DNA of 64,000 bases from Vasconcelosia minhoensis LEGE 07310 (GTDB lineage: Bacteria; Cyanobacteriota; Cyanobacteriia; Phormidesmidales; Phormidesmidaceae): positions 1-64,000 of the forward strand of contig NZ_JADEXG010000016.1 in the NCBI RefSeq assembly GCF_015207255.1, given 5' to 3'. Shown in pieces: positions 9,067-17,691 of this stretch. How positions within the stretch are numbered: the first letter of the stretch is position 1; every line of letters begins with the position of its first letter. Made by a program: the position numbers and the translations under genes. The notes under the pieces are model-generated. The model saw only the letters and a program-made list of their open reading frames with translations. It was not told the origin of the DNA and did not search any database.

Positions 9067-9426
9067 TTAGCGTTTGCCGGTGACCGATTCCAGTGCTTCC
9101 TGAACCTGTTCTGAGACGGCCTCAGCGGAGGAATTCTCCGGACGATTCATACTTTCAACGTTGGCTTTACCCTGGACTTCGTTCAGGCCCTCGTTGGCTT
9201 TTTTCTGGACTTCGCCCATCTTTCGAGGGCCGCCCTTGACCGATTCCTGGGATTCCTTGAAGACTCCCTCGAGGGGCTCTTCGCCACTGGCGGGGTGGCT
9301 GGGAGCGCTACCAATCGCCAGCGCTGGCGCCGCACTGACAAAGAATAGCAGCACAAAGGTAAACGCGATCGCCAATACTCGAAGGTTTTTCCAGAGGTTA
9401 GAAATAGATAGGTTTAAAGGGGTCAT
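9067..9426 (-). CDS. Small secreted stress-type protein (CsbD-like repeats)
   Basis: A 119-residue protein starting at ATG 9426 (MTPLNLSISNLWKNLRV), chosen because GGAG lies 7 bases upstream; an in-frame start 12 codons earlier lacks this. A hydrophobic segment at about residues 14-33 ends in APALAIG, a signal peptide or anchor. The mature part is charged and helical, with CsbD-like words (VQKKANEGLNEVQGKANVE). Similar small proteins in cyanobacteria are annotated as low-temperature-induced or hypothetical; their role is not established. It is first of three consecutive minus-strand small genes (with 9494 and 9866), which suggests shared regulation. Confidence 0.65.
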   Translation of the reverse strand: MTPLNLSISNLWKNLRVLAIAFTFVLLFFVSAAPALAIGSAPSHPASGEEPLEGVFKESQESVKGGPRKMGEVQKKANEGLNEVQGKANVESMNRPENSSAEAVSEQVQEALESVTGKR

Positions 9427-9493
9427 AGGTTTTCTCCAATACATAGAGTTGAAAGAACACAACGGCTAGCGCGATCGCTCGGGCATCAAGCCG

Positions 9494-9781
9494 CTATTTG
9501 AATCGGGCCGCCGCACTGTCAAAAGCGCTTTTCAGTTCGCTGACGGCAGTATCTAGGCCACCCATAATATCTTGCCAGGCGTCGTCGCTAGCGCTTTTGA
9601 AGTCTTGTAAATTTTGCTGGATGGCATCTCGCTTTTGGTCCAGCATTTTGAGCTGCTGATCATATTGAGTTTGGGTCTCAGCGGTAGCCTCAGCCGCCTT
9701 GGCCTTGAGTTCTGCAAAGCGAGCATCGAGCTGGTCGAGCTGAGCCCTGATTTTTTGCTCACGCGCTTGTTTGGTATCCAT
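9494..9781 (-). CDS. Small coiled-coil protein (95 aa)
   Basis: Soluble, highly charged protein (MDTKQAREQKIRAQLDQLDARF...) that reads as one long heptad-repeat helix over residues 5-65, with a short amphipathic tail (DTAVSELKSAFDSAAARFK). The start ATG 9781 has an AGGAGAGG sequence upstream. There is no signal peptide. It lies between two secreted CsbD-like small proteins on the same strand. I do not recognise a characterised family; an assembly or stress-protection role is only a guess from context. Confidence 0.6.
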   Translation of the reverse strand: MDTKQAREQKIRAQLDQLDARFAELKAKAAEATAETQTQYDQQLKMLDQKRDAIQQNLQDFKSASDDAWQDIMGGLDTAVSELKSAFDSAAARFK

Positions 9782-9865
9782 ATGTCCTCTCCTCCTGAAT
9801 TGCCGACCGGCGATTGCAGGATTAACAGCGCCTATATTCTACCGGCTGAGGCCGATGGACCGAAT

Positions 9866-10294
9866 CTACTGACCGAAGAAATCTTTGACGGAGTCAGTGA
9901 AGTTTTCTACCGCATTCTCAGTCCGATCGCCTGCCTTATCTGCGGCCTCTTTAACGTTGCCGGCTCCCTGGCGCAGTTTACCTTTAGCCTGGTCGGCCGC
10001 GCCCTCTAGCTGACCTGACTTATCATCGACGGCGTCGCTCATAGTCCGTTTGGCCGCCCCGGCGCTCTCCTGCATTTGACCTTTGATCTGATCGGCCGCC
10101 CCGGCGCTAGTCATGCGGTCAAACTCGGCCTCAGCCCGGGATTGAATCACGTCGGTGGCGTTGTCTGCGGCTATCGCGGGGGCAGACAGGATACCCAATC
10201 CCATAATCAGCGCAACCAGACTGAGGCAGGTTGCCCGAAAGACGGTTCGGCTAAAAGCGACTGTAGCTCGCAAAGAAATATAAAGAAATTTCAT
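9866..10294 (-). CDS. Secreted CsbD-like protein
   Basis: A 142-residue protein with a basic N-terminus, a hydrophobic stretch at about 20-38 and a signal-peptidase type end (SAPAIAAD). The mature chain contains CsbD-family words in tandem: ADQIKGQMQESAGAAKRTM, SGQLEGAADQAKGKLRQGA and NVKEAADKAGDRTENAVE. CsbD proteins in other bacteria accumulate in general stress; the cyanobacterial exported versions have no defined function. Start ATG 10294. It is likely in the same transcriptional direction and group as the two small genes downstream, with the promoter in the 10295-10700 interval. Confidence 0.7.
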   Translation of the reverse strand: MKFLYISLRATVAFSRTVFRATCLSLVALIMGLGILSAPAIAADNATDVIQSRAEAEFDRMTSAGAADQIKGQMQESAGAAKRTMSDAVDDKSGQLEGAADQAKGKLRQGAGNVKEAADKAGDRTENAVENFTDSVKDFFGQ

Positions 10295-10700
10295 GGGGTT
10301 GATTCCTAAATGGTTTAGAACTTGACTTCAGATATACCGCGCTCCTTCCCCACCTCAAATCAATCTCGCGGCGGATCTTGCCACGAGTGACGGCCTCAAA
10401 AATCAGTCAATAGGCAGAAACTTCACTGCCCAGTGAGCGCCGAACGCCACCCGTCCCTCGCTAGCAACGGGCAGATATGCGCCCTGGTCGAACCGTGGGT
10501 TCCGCCCAGGGAGTGATGAGCCGTTAGCAGCCAAATGCCATGATTGCTGGATGCATTTAGCTTATCCGGTTCGGTTCGGCTGCGAGTGGACTAAAAAGGC
10601 CCGTCAGGTCTGACGGCTGAGATCGCTCGCTTGGCGACGTATCTTCCCGCTTGATGGCCGTCAGTGCTTAAGTCTCAATCGGGGCCAGCCACATATAGAC
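10295..10700. other. Intergenic region with several short hairpins
   Basis: About 400 bases between divergent genes. It holds a nested hairpin (10482-10511: CCCTGG-GAACC / GGTTC-CCAGGG) and a 16-base inverted repeat CCGTCAG-GT-CTGACGG (10601-10616) whose half-site CCGTCAG recurs at about 10659. No protein gene or tRNA was seen. It should contain the two divergent promoters, and may contain an operator or a small RNA. Confidence 0.4.
10601..10616. promoter_or_regulatory. Inverted repeat, candidate operator
   Basis: CCGTCAG, two bases, CTGACGG forms a 7-bp inverted repeat about 85 bases before the DUF2294 gene. A further CCGTCAG half-site lies at about 10659. The symmetry and position suit a dimeric regulator; the regulator is unknown. 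Confidence 0.3.
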
Positions 10701-11174
10701 ATGACTTCCGCAATGACCTCTTTAGATAATTCACCGCCAGACTACCCGACCGCCGGACAGCTCGAGCGAACGCTGTCGCAGAAAATTCAGGCCCTTTATC
10801 GCGACCAGCTGGGGCACCAGCCTAGTAAGGTGACTTGCCAGTTTTTCGGCACCCAGCTAGTCATCGTCTTAGAAAGCTCAATTACGCCGCTCGAGCAGCG
10901 CCTCAATCAGGCGGGCCAGGCTGACTTAGCTAGGCAGGTGCGTCACCAGCTCAGCCAGATCATGAAGCCGCTAGTTGGGGCAACTGTAGAAGCGGTGAGC
11001 CAGGTTAGCGTGACCGAGGTTTTGAGCGATGCGTCTCTAACGACCGGACGGACTGGCATCATCGCCAGTCTGGAAGACACGCCCTTAGTGCGCAACCCTG
11101 AGGCGATTCCTAAAATTAAGCGGAGTCGGCTGAAGTTGGCTGAGCCAAATGCAGACCTAGACCTGAGCTCTTAA
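10701..11174 (+). CDS. DUF2294 / MpsC-family protein
   Basis: A 157-residue soluble protein (or 153 from ATG 10713). Residues about 15-120 carry the DUF2294 (Na-translocating MpsC-like) pattern: QLERTLSQKIQALYRDQLGH, a β-rich GTQLVIVLESSITPLEQ segment, and VRHQLSQIMKPLVGATVEAV. The tail is basic then acidic. The family was named after a staphylococcal membrane-potential system, but most members are uncharacterised small proteins found beside envelope or stress genes. In cyanobacteria they are common and of unknown role. It stands alone. Confidence 0.7.
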   Translation: MTSAMTSLDNSPPDYPTAGQLERTLSQKIQALYRDQLGHQPSKVTCQFFGTQLVIVLESSITPLEQRLNQAGQADLARQVRHQLSQIMKPLVGATVEAVSQVSVTEVLSDASLTTGRTGIIASLEDTPLVRNPEAIPKIKRSRLKLAEPNADLDLSS

Positions 11175-11429
11175 GGCCTGAGTCGAGCGACTCAAGCAGC
11201 GGTGAGCAATTCCGTCTACAGAACGATGCATCCATCGCCGCCGATACGCTCTAATAGATATCGGTCAAAACTCATTTTTTAACGCTTGGCCACTGCTGCC
11301 GCAGCGCTGTGCAAATGAAGCCTTTGGAGCTTTTTGCTGAGCGACTTCTCCAGCGTGAGCCGCTATGTCAGAATCTCTACTGAGAGAAAACTACCGTTTA
11401 CAGCCATCCATAGGGGTGGTAAAGCCGAT

Positions 11430-12218
11430 ATGACTATCGAACTTAAGGAAGATATCGCTTATATCCTGCTTAAAAAATTAGATGAGGGCAAAGCTCAGCC
11501 CGACTCAGCCCAGACCCTTACGCTAGATGACTTTGCCGGTCGTGAAACCAGTCCCACCGAGGTGATGGCCCACCTAGACTATCTCAACCAGAAAGGCTAT
11601 GTAGAAGCTGAATTCAGCGGTGATGCCTACGCGGCCAAGGGGCCCAATCCGGCTCCGGCGATGGTGACAATCCAGTCGGCTCAGCTGACCGATCGGGGCT
11701 CCCAACTGCTAGCAAAAATGAATGAGAAGATGCCTGATACTATGCGCAGCGGCCCCAGTACGCCGATCTCGTCTGAGAATATGTCCTTCCTCGAAAAGGT
11801 CATGCTCAAGGGCCACATTGCCGACGTTTTTGATGCCAGAGACATCAGCGAAGTGATCTTCCGGACCATGCGCGACCTGATGACGACCGAAGCCTCTAAG
11901 CAGGTCGAAAGCGAGCTGCATGAGGAGTCGCTGCCCAGCACCGATGAAAAGACCCTGCAAAACGAGGTAGCCGAGCTCTGGCGCGATACCAATCCGCTGG
12001 TTCGCTTCTTGAGCAATGTCCGCCCGCCGCTCAAGTTCGACGCCGATACCTTCATTTTTCGCGTCCAGCAAGAGGCCGGCCTGCCTAAAGATACCGGACC
12101 TAAAACGGTGATTACTGCCGTGTTCTCAGCGACCAAAGAAGAGCTTTCTCAAGACAGAATTACCAAAATCGCCGGATTTTTGCCGGGAGAAATTCGCGAA
12201 ATGTGGGAATCAGCTTAG
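11430..12218 (+). CDS. DUF2267-domain protein
   Basis: A 262-residue protein. I chose ATG 11430 (MTIELKEDIAYILLKKLDEG), which has GGGGTGG upstream; the frame is open back to 11334 but the extra residues look non-coding. The first 100 residues resemble a winged-helix-like segment (LDYLNQKGYVEAEF...). The C-terminal 130 residues carry the DUF2267 pattern (ISEVIFRTMRDLMTTEASKQVESEL, ELWRDTNPLVRFLS, ITKIAGFLPGEIREMW). DUF2267 proteins are widespread in stress gene neighbourhoods and have no assigned biochemical activity. A small acidic protein gene follows after 83 bases with its own strong ribosome binding site. Confidence 0.75.
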   Translation: MTIELKEDIAYILLKKLDEGKAQPDSAQTLTLDDFAGRETSPTEVMAHLDYLNQKGYVEAEFSGDAYAAKGPNPAPAMVTIQSAQLTDRGSQLLAKMNEKMPDTMRSGPSTPISSENMSFLEKVMLKGHIADVFDARDISEVIFRTMRDLMTTEASKQVESELHEESLPSTDEKTLQNEVAELWRDTNPLVRFLSNVRPPLKFDADTFIFRVQQEAGLPKDTGPKTVITAVFSATKEELSQDRITKIAGFLPGEIREMWESA

Positions 12219-12301
12219 TCTGAATGCTCAGTTGGAAAAGCTTCAGCCCATTTTACTTATGCCCGATTAGATCCATCACTTAGTAGCCTATAGGAGGTTC
12301 C

Positions 12302-12610
12302 ATGGAACAGCCCAATCGTCATTCTGACAGTCGAAAAGTCAACCACGTTAAACCGCAGGAGAAGCCGACCGATACGGTTAATCCTGGCGACCAGATTGAC
12401 CCGACCGACTCTAAAGAGGAGAAAGACGAGCAGATCGCGGTCGAATACGACGACGCCACCGGCAACCGGGTCGCAGTGCCCACCTATTTTGAGGTAGAGG
12501 GCGAAGACGGCCAGAAAAAAGAGCTGCACCACGTCGAAGAAGCCGAAGAAATCTCGGACGTGATTCGTCAGGCTAGAACGGACGAAGACGGCGATCGCAC
12601 TTGGCGGTAA
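12302..12610 (+). CDS. Small acidic hypothetical protein (102 aa)
   Basis: Starts at ATG 12302 behind a strong Shine-Dalgarno AGGAGG, which supports real translation. The chain is very hydrophilic and acidic (PTDSKEEKDEQIAVEYDD), with a short β-like core (NRVAVPTYFEVEGEDGQKKEL) and an acidic C-terminus. There are no membrane segments or cysteines. I do not recognise a family. It lies between the DUF2267 gene and an MscS channel, and a perfect 32-bp palindrome follows its stop. Confidence 0.6.
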   Translation: MEQPNRHSDSRKVNHVKPQEKPTDTVNPGDQIDPTDSKEEKDEQIAVEYDDATGNRVAVPTYFEVEGEDGQKKELHHVEEAEEISDVIRQARTDEDGDRTWR

Positions 12611-12629
12611 GCTAGCTAGGGAATCAGTC

Positions 12630-12661
12630 AAATAGGGTATGGGCTAGCCCATACCCTATTT
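12630..12661. terminator. Perfect 32-bp palindrome, probable bidirectional terminator
   Basis: AAATAGGGTATGGGCT (12630-12645) is followed immediately by its exact reverse complement (12646-12661), with no loop and CTAG at the centre. The A-rich and T-rich edges give a T-tail in both orientations. It lies 20 bases after the small acidic gene and 35 bases before the mscS start. Confidence 0.65.
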
Positions 12662-12695
12662 AGTTATGTTTAGCCTCTAGGAGGTAAAGGTCTCT

Positions 12696-13586
12696 ATGAA
12701 TGCGCTGATCGAGAAAATTCAGGCGAGTCTGCTAGATCTGGTCGGTGAAGCGGTTAAGATTTTGCCGGGACTGGTGTTGGCACTGGTTATCTTGCTGCTG
12801 ACTCGATTTGCTGCGAATCTAGCTCGCAGAGCGGCGCGCAAGGTTGGACAAAGAGCCCTCAATAGCCTATCTCTACAGTCTTTAGTGGTGCATACCGCTT
12901 TTGTCGCAACCTGGATAGTGGGAATCATTCTAGCCTGCATTTTGGCCTTTCCAGGATTTAACTTAGCCAGCGTCGTGGCGCTGCTGGGACTGGGCTCCGT
13001 CGCCGTTGGCTTTGCTTTCCAAGACATCTTCAAAAACTTTCTAGCCGGGGTGCTGCTGCTGCTGCAAGAGCCGTTCTCAATCGGCGATCAGATCATCGTT
13101 AGCGACTTTGAAGGTACCGTCGAAGAAATTGCCCTGCGCTCGACCCAGATCCGGACCTATGCCGGGGAGCAGGTGGTGATGCCCAACTCGATCGTGTTTA
13201 CCAGTCCGGTCCAGGTGCTAACTGCCCGGCCCCAGCGCCGTACTGACCTGGCGATTGGAGTAGACTACAATACGCCCCTGCCCAAGGCGGTAGACGTCCT
13301 TTTTCAAGCAGTTCAGACGGTTGATGAAGTGGGCCAGACGCCCTCACCCGAGATTGATATCGTCGGTTTTGGCGACAGCTCTATTGACCTGATGGTGCGC
13401 TACTGGACCCAGCCCGAGATGAAGGTGGTGCGGCGGGTTCGCACGCAGGTGATGATTGCGCTCAAGCAGGCCTGCGATGCTGCCGATATCAATATTCCTT
13501 ACCCCATTCGCACGCTGTATTACTACAATCAAGAGAAGTTTAATGATTACTTAACCAACGACGCTCATTCTGCCAGCGGCGAATAG
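12696..13586 (+). CDS. MscS-family small-conductance mechanosensitive channel
   Basis: Membrane channel that opens under tension and releases ions and solutes on osmotic down-shock. 296 residues. It has three hydrophobic helices (about 18-45, 63-85, 88-110). The third is Gly/Ala-rich (LLGLGSVAVGFAFQDIFKNFLAG), the pore-lining TM3 signature, followed by the β-domain (PFSIGDQIIVSDFEGTVEEIALRSTQI) and the α/β C-terminal vestibule ending IPYPIRTLYYY. This is the short, core-domain form. AGGAGG lies 11 bases before ATG 12696. The lipid-kinase gene follows on the same strand after about 50 bases, so the two may be co-transcribed. Confidence 0.93.
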   Translation: MNALIEKIQASLLDLVGEAVKILPGLVLALVILLLTRFAANLARRAARKVGQRALNSLSLQSLVVHTAFVATWIVGIILACILAFPGFNLASVVALLGLGSVAVGFAFQDIFKNFLAGVLLLLQEPFSIGDQIIVSDFEGTVEEIALRSTQIRTYAGEQVVMPNSIVFTSPVQVLTARPQRRTDLAIGVDYNTPLPKAVDVLFQAVQTVDEVGQTPSPEIDIVGFGDSSIDLMVRYWTQPEMKVVRRVRTQVMIALKQACDAADINIPYPIRTLYYYNQEKFNDYLTNDAHSASGE

Positions 13587-13637
13587 CCTTTTCCCCAATT
13601 TTTATTGCAGCCTTATGCTTGCGCCAATCTGCACCCT

Positions 13638-14627
13638 ATGACCCGCTCTGCCTTTCTCATTTTCAACCCGGCTGCCGGTCAGGGCAATGCTGAAACCGAT
13701 CTGGCATTCATCAAATCACAGCTTGAGCCCGTCTTCGACCTCGGCGTGCATGAAACCCAGCCCGATACAGACGCCAGCCAGCTGGCGCATCTGGCAATTG
13801 AGCAGGGGGCTGAGGTGATCATTGCTTCGGGGGGGGACGGGACGGTCTCCGCGGCGGCCGCCGCGGTGATTGGCTCGGGGATTCCTTTTGGGGTGCTGCC
13901 TCGGGGCACAGCCAACGCCTTTGCCAATGCGCTCAAAATTCCGACGGGGCTGGCCCAGGCCTGTGAAACGCTGCTCGACGGCATGGAATATACGGTGGAC
14001 GTAGCCACCTGCAACGGTAAGCCGATGCTGCTGCTGGCGGGTATCGGGTTTGAAGCCGAGGTGGTGAAGTTGGCCGATCGCCAGTCAAAGGACCGTTTTG
14101 GGCTGCTGGCCTACGTCCTAGGTGGCGTCCGCGAGCTGCGCAATCTGGAGAAATTCCATGCTGAAATCGATACCGATGAGAATCTAGTTGAAGTGACCGC
14201 CGTTGCCATTACGGTGGCCAATGCCGCGCCGCCCAGCTCTATTTTGGCCCAGGGACCGGCCCAGGTCGTCGCCGATGACGGTTTGCTCGATGTCACCATC
14301 GTCTCAGCTGAGGGCATGACCAACGCGATCGCGAGCGCCTATGACCTGTTTCGCTCTGCCCTCAACGGCGATGCGGCTTCCCATCGCGACATTGGCTATC
14401 TGCAAAGCCGGTCGATTACGATTCGGACCGAACCGCCCCAGCCGATTGTGCTTGACGGCGAGCTGATTGGCGAAACGCCGGTTGAAATTAAGTGCATTCC
14501 CCAGGGGCTGACGGTAATCGTGCCCCAGCAGTCAGGCAAACCGGCGAGCGAAAGGCTGGAGGGCCTGCCTGATTTGAAGGTGACGCCGAAGCTGAAGGCG
14601 CCTGAGGCAGAGGAAAATCAGGACTAG
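13638..14627 (+). CDS. Diacylglycerol/lipid kinase (YegS/DgkB family)
   Basis: Phosphorylates diacylglycerol or another membrane lipid with ATP. Residues 5-15 carry the nucleotide-loop FLIFNPAAGQGN, and about 65-105 hold the kinase motif GGDGTVSAAAAAVIG...GVLPRGTANAFANAL. The C-terminal β-sandwich domain contains DGELIGETPVEI. I prefer ATG 13638 (MTRSAFLIFNP, 329 residues), because the 11 codons before it are not conserved-looking. It is downstream of the mechanosensitive channel in the same direction. The lipid substrate cannot be told from sequence. The C-terminal 30 residues are a charged tail. Confidence 0.88.
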   Translation: MTRSAFLIFNPAAGQGNAETDLAFIKSQLEPVFDLGVHETQPDTDASQLAHLAIEQGAEVIIASGGDGTVSAAAAAVIGSGIPFGVLPRGTANAFANALKIPTGLAQACETLLDGMEYTVDVATCNGKPMLLLAGIGFEAEVVKLADRQSKDRFGLLAYVLGGVRELRNLEKFHAEIDTDENLVEVTAVAITVANAAPPSSILAQGPAQVVADDGLLDVTIVSAEGMTNAIASAYDLFRSALNGDAASHRDIGYLQSRSITIRTEPPQPIVLDGELIGETPVEIKCIPQGLTVIVPQQSGKPASERLEGLPDLKVTPKLKAPEAEENQD

Positions 14628-14659
14628 GTGCGGGTGAGACGGTAGGATAGCGGCTGACG

Positions 14660-16311
14660 CTACTCTTGGCTGCTGAGCACCGTACAGTTGCGGCCTGCTG
14701 CCTTGGCCTGGAACAAAGCCACATTCGCGGCTTTTAGCACCTCGTCGGCGGTTGTCCCGGCTTCGGGGTAGGAGGCCACACCCAGAGAAATTGTAATGCA
14801 TTTGCCGCCCGGGGCCGGAAGATGCTGAATCTTTTGACGAATGGTTTCGGCCTTGCGGTAGGTAATCTGCTTGGGCGCACCCGGCATAATCAGCACAAAT
14901 TCTTCGCCGCCGTAGCGGCAGCCACATCTTCGCCGGCTCGGGTGATATCGGTCAGCAGGCTGCCCAGGGTGCGCAGTACGGTATCGCCGGCCTCGTGACC
15001 AAACTCGCTGTTGAACTGCTTGAAGTGATCGACATCCATAAAAATTACGCCTACCGTAGCGGGCGGTTCGCCTTCCGGCAGCTGATGATTTTTGCGCTCG
15101 GCACTCGCGATCGCGCGTTCTAGCATTTCATCTAAAAAGCGCCGGTTATAGATGCCGGTATTGGCATCGTGAAAGCTGAGATACTCGAGCTCTGACTGTA
15201 GGTGCAGCACCGCCAGCGGCAGCGCAATCTGCGGGGCCAGGGCCGAAATTGTCGCCCGCTGGGCCAGCGGCACCCGGGTGAGGTGAATGACCCCAATCGT
15301 CTGCTCGTGGGCCTGTAGGCGTAGACACATCATCTCGGTTGGCACGCCCTGGGGATGGAGCTGCTGGCAGAGCCGACAGGGCAGCCGAAAGGCGCTGCGC
15401 CTGCGCCTCGCCCCGGCGCAGCGCCCAGCATTCCCTTGGCGAACAGTTTCCTCTGGCGTTCAGGTCCCCTACCTGGACGGTCGGCGCCATCTGGTCGCGG
15501 GAACTGTTGATTTCGTAGAGGACACTGGCACTGCCCGGCAGCAGAAAGGTCAGAAAGGACTGCAAAATTCGTAGGCTTCGTCGGAGGTGCGGCAGGTCAG
15601 CAGATGGCTGCTCAGGTCCTGCTCCAGCTCGATGGTTTGCAGCTGCTAGTTGAGCTGGAGCAGGACCTGCCTTTGTTTTTGCTGGTGCCGGTCGGTGCGC
15701 CAGGAAAATAGAATGACAATGCCCAACCCGGCAAAAATAATGCCAGACGCCATGGTCCCCTGTCGATTGGCATGGTCGCGGCGTAGCTGCAGCAGCCTTT
15801 TTTCCTCCTGCAGAATCGCCCCGAGCCGCCTTTGGACCTCATCACTGAATAAAAGCACCTGCTGTTCGGTCGCTACCGTAGCCGGATTGTTCTGGACTGC
15901 GCGAATCAGCGCCTGCTTTTGCGCCAGGTGCCGCTCTAGGCTGGTTTTGAGGTCGTTTATGCGCTGCTGCTGGCTGCGATTATCGACGGTTTGCCGCTGG
16001 AGCAGATCGACCTGCACGGTCGCGGCGTCGATGTGCTGAAGGTATCTAGTCAGCGCTTCTGAGTCCTGGTCGGTCAAGAAAATCTGGAACTGGGTCTGGC
16101 TGCTGAGCAAGCTGAACTCGATTTGCTGTATCGTCTCCAGCACCTCAAAGGTATGGTTTACCCAAAACCGGGCCTGGCGTACGGTAACTTGGGCAAAAAC
16201 GGTCAGTATCGAGACCAGCGCCAGCCCTAGCCAGACAGCAGTTTGGCTGTTCAGCCGCGGCGAGAGAAATTTGCGGCATGTCTTGGCAAATTTAAAATGA
16301 ATTGCACCCAT
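14660..16311 (-). pseudogene. Decayed CHASE3-GAF-GGDEF diguanylate cyclase
   Basis: Remains of a membrane-bound c-di-GMP synthase. From ATG 16311 an intact N-terminus gives a TM helix, a CHASE3 sensor (FWVNHTFEVLETIQQIEFSLLSSQ...) and a second TM, then stops at TAG (about 15648, after LLQLN). Translation past the stop reads on (QLQTIELEQDLSSHLLTCRTSDEAYE), then a lost base shifts the frame at about 15570. The GAF part follows (SFLTFLLPGSASVLYEINSSRDQ, ECWALRRGE). Another shift at about 15385-15400 leads to QGVPTEMMCLRLQAHEQTIGVIHL and the cyclase domain. A third shift at about 14922 splits VA from CRYGGEEFVLIMPG. Four lesions argue for a true pseudogene, although sequencing error could explain some of them. 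The GGEEF motif itself is preserved. Confidence 0.85.
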
Positions 16312-16380
16312 GGTGTTTGGCGATCGCGTTATCCCGGTTCTAGGCTTCCCAACCGCCGAAGCAGGGCGACATCACAGCGG

Positions 16381-17613
16381 CTACTGCACCTGAAACCGGG
16401 CTAGCTCAGTCTGCTGGTAGTAGTGCCGCAGAATCTGGTCATAGCTCCAGCCCTGGTCGGCTAGGCCGCGAGCCCCCCACTGGCTGAGGCCAATACCATG
16501 GCCATAGCCGCCGCCGGTGGCGGTAATGAGGTCGGACTCGGGATGATATTCCAAACTGAACCGGGTGCTGCGCAGGCCGAGCTTTTGCCGCAGTTCGCTA
16601 CCGCGCAGGGTGACTGCGCCATCCTCGCCCTCAATCTCCATCGATACAATCCGGCCCCAGCTGGTGCGGCGGGGGTCACCCAGCTCGGTCACCAGACCAA
16701 TATCGCCGATTCGCGTGCTAAAGTCTGCTCGCGAAAAGGACTCCAGCCACTGAAACACAGGCGCACCTTGGTCGTAGTCTGGGACTCCCCTTAGGTAGGG
16801 CACATCGCTGCTCCAGATTTCACCCGCGTTCTCCGTGTGGCCCCCTGACGAAGAATGAAAAACCGCTTCAATAATTTGGCCGCTGTAGGTCAGCACCTGC
16901 CCCGCTGTCGCATCGACCGCCGCCACCGTTGACGGGGCCTCCTGGGCAACGCCGCCATAGACCTGGTAGGCATCGGTGCCGCCCAGGTCATAGAGCGGAT
17001 TCTTAGCCCGCTGCTGCTTATAAAGGGCATAGGAACGAGCCGCAACCGCCTGCGCCTGGAGGGCCGCCTGGGGCCAGCTGGTGAGCATTTCACTGCCGAC
17101 CACGCTGTAGAGATAGCGTTCAAGATCGACATAGTTAATTGCCGTCAGACCGTCCGCCGTCGGCACCACCCGCACCCGGCCCCGATACCATTTGCCGCCA
17201 ATCCAGACCAGGCCGTCAGTCTCCGGCTCTAGCCAAAAGGCACTGGACTCGGCCAGCTCATCTGCACCGGCCTCATCCTCGCGGGCGGTCAGCGCTAGCT
17301 CTCCATCGTCTGCGGTCACCGTAATGCTCTGAAGGCCGGGCAGCTGATAAATGGCCTGTCCGGTGCCGTCGCGAATGATCCCAGGCGTGGAGCTGCCAAT
17401 GTCGATTTGCTCCAGTTCCTGGACAACCGCGACGCGCAGCTCTAGCGCCGCCTGAGCTGGCAGCACCAGCAGCAGCCAAACCGTCAGCGAGCCGAGCCAG
17501 CGCCATCCCCAGCGCCATGGGTAGCGATACTCAAGCAGCCAGTGTTTCTGAAACTTTAAAACAGCAGTCATAGGCTCAGGCAGGGACTGTACAGCAGCAG
17601 GTTGAACTGTCAA
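16381..17613 (-). CDS. SpoIID/LytB-domain protein (cell-wall associated)
   Basis: A 410-residue exported or anchored protein. A hydrophobic segment (WLGSLTVWLLLVLPAQAALEL, about 40-60) acts as signal peptide or anchor. From about 165 on it carries the SpoIID/LytB domain: INYVDLERYLYSVVGSEM, WPQAALQAQAVAARSYAL, FHSSSGGHTENAGEIW and GGGYGHGIGLSQWGARGLA. SpoIID of spore formers is a lytic transglycosylase that strips glycan chains, and LytB modifies amidases; cyanobacterial versions are thought to act on peptidoglycan. The start may be ATG 17613 or 17571 (MTAVLKFQKHW). The next gene upstream on the same strand is an amidase-glucosaminidase, which supports a cell-wall role. Confidence 0.88.
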   Translation of the reverse strand: MTVQPAAVQSLPEPMTAVLKFQKHWLLEYRYPWRWGWRWLGSLTVWLLLVLPAQAALELRVAVVQELEQIDIGSSTPGIIRDGTGQAIYQLPGLQSITVTADDGELALTAREDEAGADELAESSAFWLEPETDGLVWIGGKWYRGRVRVVPTADGLTAINYVDLERYLYSVVGSEMLTSWPQAALQAQAVAARSYALYKQQRAKNPLYDLGGTDAYQVYGGVAQEAPSTVAAVDATAGQVLTYSGQIIEAVFHSSSGGHTENAGEIWSSDVPYLRGVPDYDQGAPVFQWLESFSRADFSTRIGDIGLVTELGDPRRTSWGRIVSMEIEGEDGAVTLRGSELRQKLGLRSTRFSLEYHPESDLITATGGGYGHGIGLSQWGARGLADQGWSYDQILRHYYQQTELARFQVQ

Positions 17614-17691
17614 AGACTACCCTAAAAAATGACAAAAGTTGAAGCGATTTCTAGACATTTAGGGCCAGTTTCAAGTTTGGTTTGAGCTGGG

